DNA of 64,000 nt from Ignavibacteriaceae bacterium (GTDB taxonomy: Bacteria; Bacteroidota; Ignavibacteria; Ignavibacteriales; Ignavibacteriaceae): positions 58,256-122,255 of the forward strand of contig JABWCL010000008.1 in the NCBI GenBank assembly GCA_013360295.1, read 5' to 3'. The translations under genes and the position numbers were made by a program. Position 1 is the stretch's first letter, and each line of letters starts with the position of its first letter. The notes under the pieces are model-generated. The model had not been told where the DNA came from. It was given only the letters and a program-made list of their open reading frames with translations, and made no database searches. Positions 59,911 to 64,000 of the stretch are shown one piece after another.

Positions 59911-61299
59911 ATGAGGAATGTAATTAACACGCTCGAATACAACCTGGCAGCAGAAACAGTTTGGCAGGACTGCTCAAAAATAATAAAACTCGAGATAAAA
60001 GAGCAGCCGTTTATTACCTGGTTCACCCCGGTTAAACCGATAAGTTTAACTTCGGAGAAGATAGTTCTGCAAATTCCGAATGCTTATTTCGCGGAATGGA
60101 TAGACAGCAAGTATAAATCCCTTATCCACCGGGCCCTCAAACAGATCACCGGTTTTGACCTCCGGTATGAGTTTCTGGTTGTGGAAGAGGATTATGAGAT
60201 ACCGGCGGAAGATAAGCCGATTGAAGTCCGTATAAAATCATCACCGCTGAAAAACACCCCCGCCGTACCCAACGGTCTTAACCCTAAGTATACATTTGAT
60301 AATTTTATTAAAGGAGAGAGTAACGAACTTGCGTTCTCGGCGGCGCAGGCTATCTCGCAGAACCCGGGTAAAAATCCTTTTAATCCCTTCTTTATTTACG
60401 GCGGCGTAGGGCTTGGCAAAACTCACCTTATACACGCCCTCGGCAACAAAATCGTAAAGGATTTCCCGAATAAAAAAGTTATCTATTTATCGTCTGATGT
60501 TTTTACGCAGGAGTTCTTTGACGCTATTCGCGATAATAAAATTAATGAGTTCTCCGCTTCCTACCGGAAAATGGACGTCCTTATAATCGATGATATTCAG
60601 TTCCTGAAAAACAAAGAAAAAACACAGGATCTTTTCTTTAACATATTTAATACGCTTCACCAGAATAATAAACAAATAGTCCTTTCCAGCGATAAACCCC
60701 CGAAAGAACTGCAGGGGATGGAGGAAAGGCTTATATCACGGTTTAACTGGGGCCTGGCTTCGGATATTCAGCCCCCCGCTTATGAGATGCGCATAGCCAT
60801 ATTATATAAGAAAGCGGAAGAAATAGGAATTAACATTTCTCACGACATAATGGATTATATCGCGAGCAACATCACCTCCAATATACGTGAACTGGAAAGC
60901 TGTCTTATAAAACTACTGGCAAACTCCGCTCTCAACTTTAAAGAAATTGACCTTAACCTCGCTAAAAGCACGGTGAGGGAGATATCCACCGCGAAAAGAA
61001 TTGTTATTAATATAGACCTGATAACTAAAATAGCCAGCAAGTACCTTGGTGTTGATGAGAAAAAGATCAGGGATAAGACGAGAAAACAGGAGATAGTTAA
61101 CGCGCGGCAGATATCTATGTACCTGAGCAAGGAGTTAACTAATTCATCTCTGAAAACGATCGGGCTCCATTTTGGCGGACGGGATCACTCCACTGTCATC
61201 CACGCTTGCGATACCGTTAAGCGCCAGATTATGGCTGATGCCAAATTTAAATATGCCGTGGAAGACATTAAAAATAAGATCGAATTGGCCTGTGGATAA
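59911..61299 (+). CDS. dnaA: Chromosomal replication initiator DnaA
   Basis: 462 residues with all four domains. Domain I: 'TVWQDCSKIIKLEIKEQPFI'. Domain II is short. Domain III AAA+: 'NPFFIYGGVGLGKTHLIHAL' (Walker A) and 'VLIIDDIQFLKNKEKTQDL' (Walker B), with 'RLISRFNWGL' for the arginine finger region. Domain IV: 'GLHFGGRDHSTVIHACDTV', the DNA-binding signature. It binds DnaA boxes on both sides of its gene and opens the origin. The stop codon is part of a perfect DnaA box (TGT GGA TAA). The next gene is a T9SS-cargo protein and not dnaN, unlike the usual order in many bacteria. Confidence 0.98.
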   Translation: MRNVINTLEYNLAAETVWQDCSKIIKLEIKEQPFITWFTPVKPISLTSEKIVLQIPNAYFAEWIDSKYKSLIHRALKQITGFDLRYEFLVVEEDYEIPAEDKPIEVRIKSSPLKNTPAVPNGLNPKYTFDNFIKGESNELAFSAAQAISQNPGKNPFNPFFIYGGVGLGKTHLIHALGNKIVKDFPNKKVIYLSSDVFTQEFFDAIRDNKINEFSASYRKMDVLIIDDIQFLKNKEKTQDLFFNIFNTLHQNNKQIVLSSDKPPKELQGMEERLISRFNWGLASDIQPPAYEMRIAILYKKAEEIGINISHDIMDYIASNITSNIRELESCLIKLLANSALNFKEIDLNLAKSTVREISTAKRIVINIDLITKIASKYLGVDEKKIRDKTRKQEIVNARQISMYLSKELTNSSLKTIGLHFGGRDHSTVIHACDTVKRQIMADAKFKYAVEDIKNKIELACG

Positions 61300-61520
61300 G
61301 CTGTTGATATATTGTGAAAAGGATGTGTATAAACACGCAGATATAAACAGTATGTGTATAACCGGGTGTTTTAAACAAAACATTCACCCGTTATCAACAC
61401 GCTTTTACGGCTATAAACCTTTTATTAATATAAGTTTGCGGGGTTATTAACATGTCCACACAGCTTATAATAATAATATTTATTTTTTAAAAAGAACTAT
61501 ATAATTATTATTTATTAACA
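61291..61520. other. oriC: oriC, downstream DnaA-box cluster and AT-rich unwinding region
   Basis: Boxes TGTGGATAA 61291-61299 and TGTGTATAA 61324-61332 and 61353-61361, then on the other strand TTATCAACA 61391-61399 and TTATTAACA 61444-61452 and 61512-61520. A stretch of nearly pure A/T (about 61465-61515) is a good candidate for the unwinding element. Clusters on both sides of dnaA suggest a bipartite origin. Confidence 0.85.
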
Positions 61521-61543
61521 TGTTAACAACCTGAGATTCCGTC

Positions 61544-63550
61544 ATGAAAAGGCTTTTACTCTCTCTTCTTTTGATTTTTACTTTTGAGTTGAGTGCTCAA
61601 TGGGTTTCCAATAATACGACCAATACAGCAATCTGTGATACCGCGGGGGAGCAGGCATTGGCTAAGATTGCCGGCGTGCCCGGAGGCGGATGTTATATCT
61701 CCTGGTTTGATAACCGCTCCGGTTCTTATGCTGTTTATCTCCAGCGCTTAGATCCGATGGGAAATAAACTCTGGGCAAACAACGGACTGCTTGTTAGCAA
61801 TAACCCTCAGTCATCCTCGCTCGTTGACTACGATCTTAAAACCGATGCCGCCGGAAACGCGATGATCGCTTTTACCGACACGCGTAACGGGGGCAGCCTT
61901 AATCCTTTTGCGTACCTGATCTCTCCCTCGGGACAATTCCTTTGGGGAGCAAACGGAGTAACACTCAATCCAACTACGGAATATCAGGCAAACCCCAGGA
62001 TAACCCAGGCAGCGGACGGAAATTATTTCGTCGCGTGGATAATCAGCACCAACCCGGCAAAAGTAGGTGTTCAGAAAATATCCCCCGCCGGAGATAAACT
62101 TTGGGCAAACAACCTTTTACTGACCGGTTCAGGCGAAGGCTATAACCGTCCGACGATAGTTCCTTCCGACAGTAACAGCGTTATTATTGTACATACAGCA
62201 GTCACCGGCAACTTCCCCGCGCAGAATGTGAAACTTAGAGCGACTAAAGTCGGACCCGACGGAACAGTGCGGTGGAGCGACTATTTACAGAATATCGGTA
62301 AACTGAACGCGTTCAACGACCCGCGGGCTTATTCCGATAAAAACGGAGGAGCGATAGTTTGCTGGTATGATGATCAGGACTCCGATGCTTTGCAGGAATC
62401 ATACGCGCAGAGGGTTTCTTCTTCCGGTTCGGTTTTCTTTCCGGTGAATGGCGCTGCCGTATCTACCACATCCGCAATAACTTCAACCAGCCCGGTCGCA
62501 ACATTTAATCCGGTAACCAGCGAAATGTTTGTTTTTTATTACCAGACAAACTCCGGACAAACACAGGCCGGTATGTACGTTCAGAAATTTAATCAGGCCG
62601 GTATAAGGCAGTGGACCGATGACGGTGTTGTCGTAAAACCTTTAACAAGCGGCATCAGTTATTTAAGCCAGCAGGTTCAGGTTGCTGATGACAGGGTTAT
62701 GTTATTCTGGATAGAGGGAAGTTCAGGCGGCATTAACTCAAAAGTTTATGCTGACGCATTCACTTTTCAGGGTACACGTATCTGGGCACAGCCGATAGTT
62801 GTTTCTGAAACTACTCAGGAAAAACTTCAGATGGTTTCTTACATTGATGAATTTTATGATACAAAACTTGCCTGGGGAGATGACCGCGGCAGCGGAAGAG
62901 GAATATTCGCGCAGAACGTTAATAAAGACGGGACACTCGGTTCACCCGTTGTACCTGTTGAGTTAACTTCTTTTTCTTCTGAAATTTCAGGAAACTCAGT
63001 TATACTTCACTGGATTACCGCAACAGAGATAAATAACAAAGGTTTCTTTATTGAAAGATTACAAAATATAAATGAAGAGTTTATCCCGCTGGTTAGTAGC
63101 GAATGGGAAAAGATAGGGTTTATTACCGGTAACGGTACTACAAACGAAAAACAAATTTATAGATTCCTTGATGAACAGCCCGGTTCAGGCAGAATTTCTT
63201 ACAGAATAAAGCAAGTTGATTTCGACGGCAGTTATACATATTATAAACCAATTAATGTTGTTATGAGTATAAACGATTTTATCCCGTCAGAATTCAGTAT
63301 AGCACAAAACTATCCTAATCCGTTTAATCCGGAGACTAAAATCGAATACAGTTTACCGGTCACCGGAAACATAAGTATAAAGGTATTTGACGTGCTTGGT
63401 AACGAAATAACAACGCTGGTAAACGAGGTAAAAGAGGCGGGTATACACACGCTTAAATTCAACGCTTCTGAATTAAACAGCGGAATATATTTTGCGGTAT
63501 TTACCTCTGGCGACAAAACCCGGTCAATTAAAATGACATTACTGAAGTAA
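61544..63550 (+). CDS. Secreted repeat protein with type IX secretion sorting domain
   Basis: 668 residues. Signal peptide (MKRLLLSLLL.. 'LSAQ'). Residues about 30-460 contain recurring beta-strand units with 'CYISWFDNRSGSYAVYLQRL', 'GNAMIAFTDTRNG', 'AIVCWYDDQDSD', 'TKLAWGDDRGSGRGIFAQNV'. This is a propeller-like repeat with 'DxR' turns, common in surface proteins of this group. 'PVELTSFSSEI' begins the linker module. The C-terminal ~85 residues are a T9SS type A sorting domain ('NYPNPFNPETKIEYSL', 'SGIYFAVFTSG', 'RSIKMTLLK'). The product should be secreted and surface-attached. Function unknown. Confidence 0.85.
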   Translation: MKRLLLSLLLIFTFELSAQWVSNNTTNTAICDTAGEQALAKIAGVPGGGCYISWFDNRSGSYAVYLQRLDPMGNKLWANNGLLVSNNPQSSSLVDYDLKTDAAGNAMIAFTDTRNGGSLNPFAYLISPSGQFLWGANGVTLNPTTEYQANPRITQAADGNYFVAWIISTNPAKVGVQKISPAGDKLWANNLLLTGSGEGYNRPTIVPSDSNSVIIVHTAVTGNFPAQNVKLRATKVGPDGTVRWSDYLQNIGKLNAFNDPRAYSDKNGGAIVCWYDDQDSDALQESYAQRVSSSGSVFFPVNGAAVSTTSAITSTSPVATFNPVTSEMFVFYYQTNSGQTQAGMYVQKFNQAGIRQWTDDGVVVKPLTSGISYLSQQVQVADDRVMLFWIEGSSGGINSKVYADAFTFQGTRIWAQPIVVSETTQEKLQMVSYIDEFYDTKLAWGDDRGSGRGIFAQNVNKDGTLGSPVVPVELTSFSSEISGNSVILHWITATEINNKGFFIERLQNINEEFIPLVSSEWEKIGFITGNGTTNEKQIYRFLDEQPGSGRISYRIKQVDFDGSYTYYKPINVVMSINDFIPSEFSIAQNYPNPFNPETKIEYSLPVTGNISIKVFDVLGNEITTLVNEVKEAGIHTLKFNASELNSGIYFAVFTSGDKTRSIKMTLLK

Positions 63551-63560
63551 GTAACATAAT

Positions 63561-63599
63561 CTTCCGGGGTGATACAATTCATCATCCCGGAAGTTTTAA
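63561..63599 (+). terminator. Rho-independent terminator after the T9SS protein gene
   Basis: A 13-bp stem with one G-T wobble (CTTCCGGGGTGAT / ATCATCCCGGAAG), a 7-nt loop, then TTTTAAT, 10 bp after the stop codon. Confidence 0.85.
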
Positions 63600-64000
63600 T
63601 TACAAATTTAATTTGTACTCCCCCGTTTTTTTATTATTGATATATAAATTCGTCCGGATACCAAATAAAACCAAATTCACATAAAGAATTAATAGTTAAT
63701 ACGGATATTGGTTTATTTTATTAACTCTTAATTTTTAACTTTTAACTCATTAACCAGCGGAGCCGGTACCATAAGTGATTACTTAATATTTATTTCGATA
63801 ACCCCTCCAAACCTCCCACTTCGATCCCTCAAGGGATTCAGTGCGCCGCCTTTCCCTTATGGGACAAGTGTAAAAATGGGAGGAGATTTTATTGCAAATA
63901 TTAACCATTCCCGGAGGGATTTTTAATTTGAGCAGAATATTTTTTCTAACTCTTTATATTCTCCGAGTAACTCCGTGTAAACTCTGTGGTTCTCCGTGTA
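63600..64000. repeat. Gene-free right end with intergenic repeats
   Basis: No gene is seen in the last 400 bp. It contains GGGACAAGTG near 63861-63870, whose 11-base extended form TGGGACAAGTG is also found (as CACTTGTCCCA) inside the third 46-bp CRISPR repeat variant. At 63945-64000 there is a run of the 'ctccg(t/a)g' dispersed repeat family seen at 31.4-31.9 kb. Confidence 0.5.

Noticed and set aside
1..64000. Retron, diversity-generating element, rRNA, or insertion sequence
   Set aside because: I looked for reverse transcriptase, transposase and rRNA motifs and saw none in the window.

Overview
The window looks like chromosome from an Ignavibacteria-type member of the Bacteroidota/Chlorobi group. 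Two secreted proteins (22181-23542, 61544-63550) end in the type IX secretion sorting domain with the 'NYPNPFNPSTTI / GIYFYKL' signature that is common in Ignavibacteriales. The replication initiator dnaA lies at 59911-61299 with DnaA boxes on both sides, so the right part of the window is next to the origin. No species name can be given from sequence alone.

Layout. (1) 1-21.8 kb is a strikingly AT-rich block that ends at the 3' end of a tRNA-Ser(UGA) and reads like a genomic island. Its left arm is one tightly packed minus-strand operon (14593 down to 1): a solute-binding lipoprotein and ABC importer, a radical SAM protein, an orphan aminoacyl-tRNA-synthetase-like ligase, two histidine-kinase-like proteins, two sigma54-type AAA+ response regulators, two unrecognised proteins and a PLP decarboxylase cut by the window edge. 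Its right arm (15264-21111) is divergent: a vWA lipoprotein, a polytopic membrane protein, a helical protein, a Ycf46-like AAA+ ATPase, a DegT-like PLP enzyme and a tiny membrane protein, preceded by a -24/-12-like promoter. A double zinc-ribbon protein follows. I regard this 20-gene block as the best candidate for an undescribed system, perhaps sensing, importing and modifying an amino-acid-like compound; that function is inference.

(2) 22-34 kb is backbone with short accessory debris: a T9SS cargo protein, an SLC13 transporter, a decayed MNT/HEPN pair, valS, a truncated AlbA_2-type regulator, a DUF438/hemerythrin/PAS protein with DUF1858/DUF2249 partners, and a three-gene HipBST-like toxin-antitoxin module with two operator-like palindromes.

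(3) 34.2-44.6 kb is a redox operon behind a good sigma54 promoter: a receiver protein with duplicated Lrp/AsnC-like domains, NuoE-like and NuoF-like subunits, a 1246-residue fusion (2Fe-2S ferredoxin, GltD/NfnB-like flavoprotein, ferredoxin, molybdopterin-oxidoreductase fold without the metal-ligand Cys/Sec), and its own histidine kinase and NtrC-family activator.

(4) 45.9-57.3 kb is a type I-B CRISPR-Cas locus (cas6-5-8-7-3-4-1-2) with 53 repeats: 50 of 30 bp and, at the leader-distal end, three 46-bp variants. (5) 57.8-59.5 kb holds an SbtA/SbtB-type bicarbonate transport pair and a thioesterase, then oriC/dnaA and a second T9SS protein.
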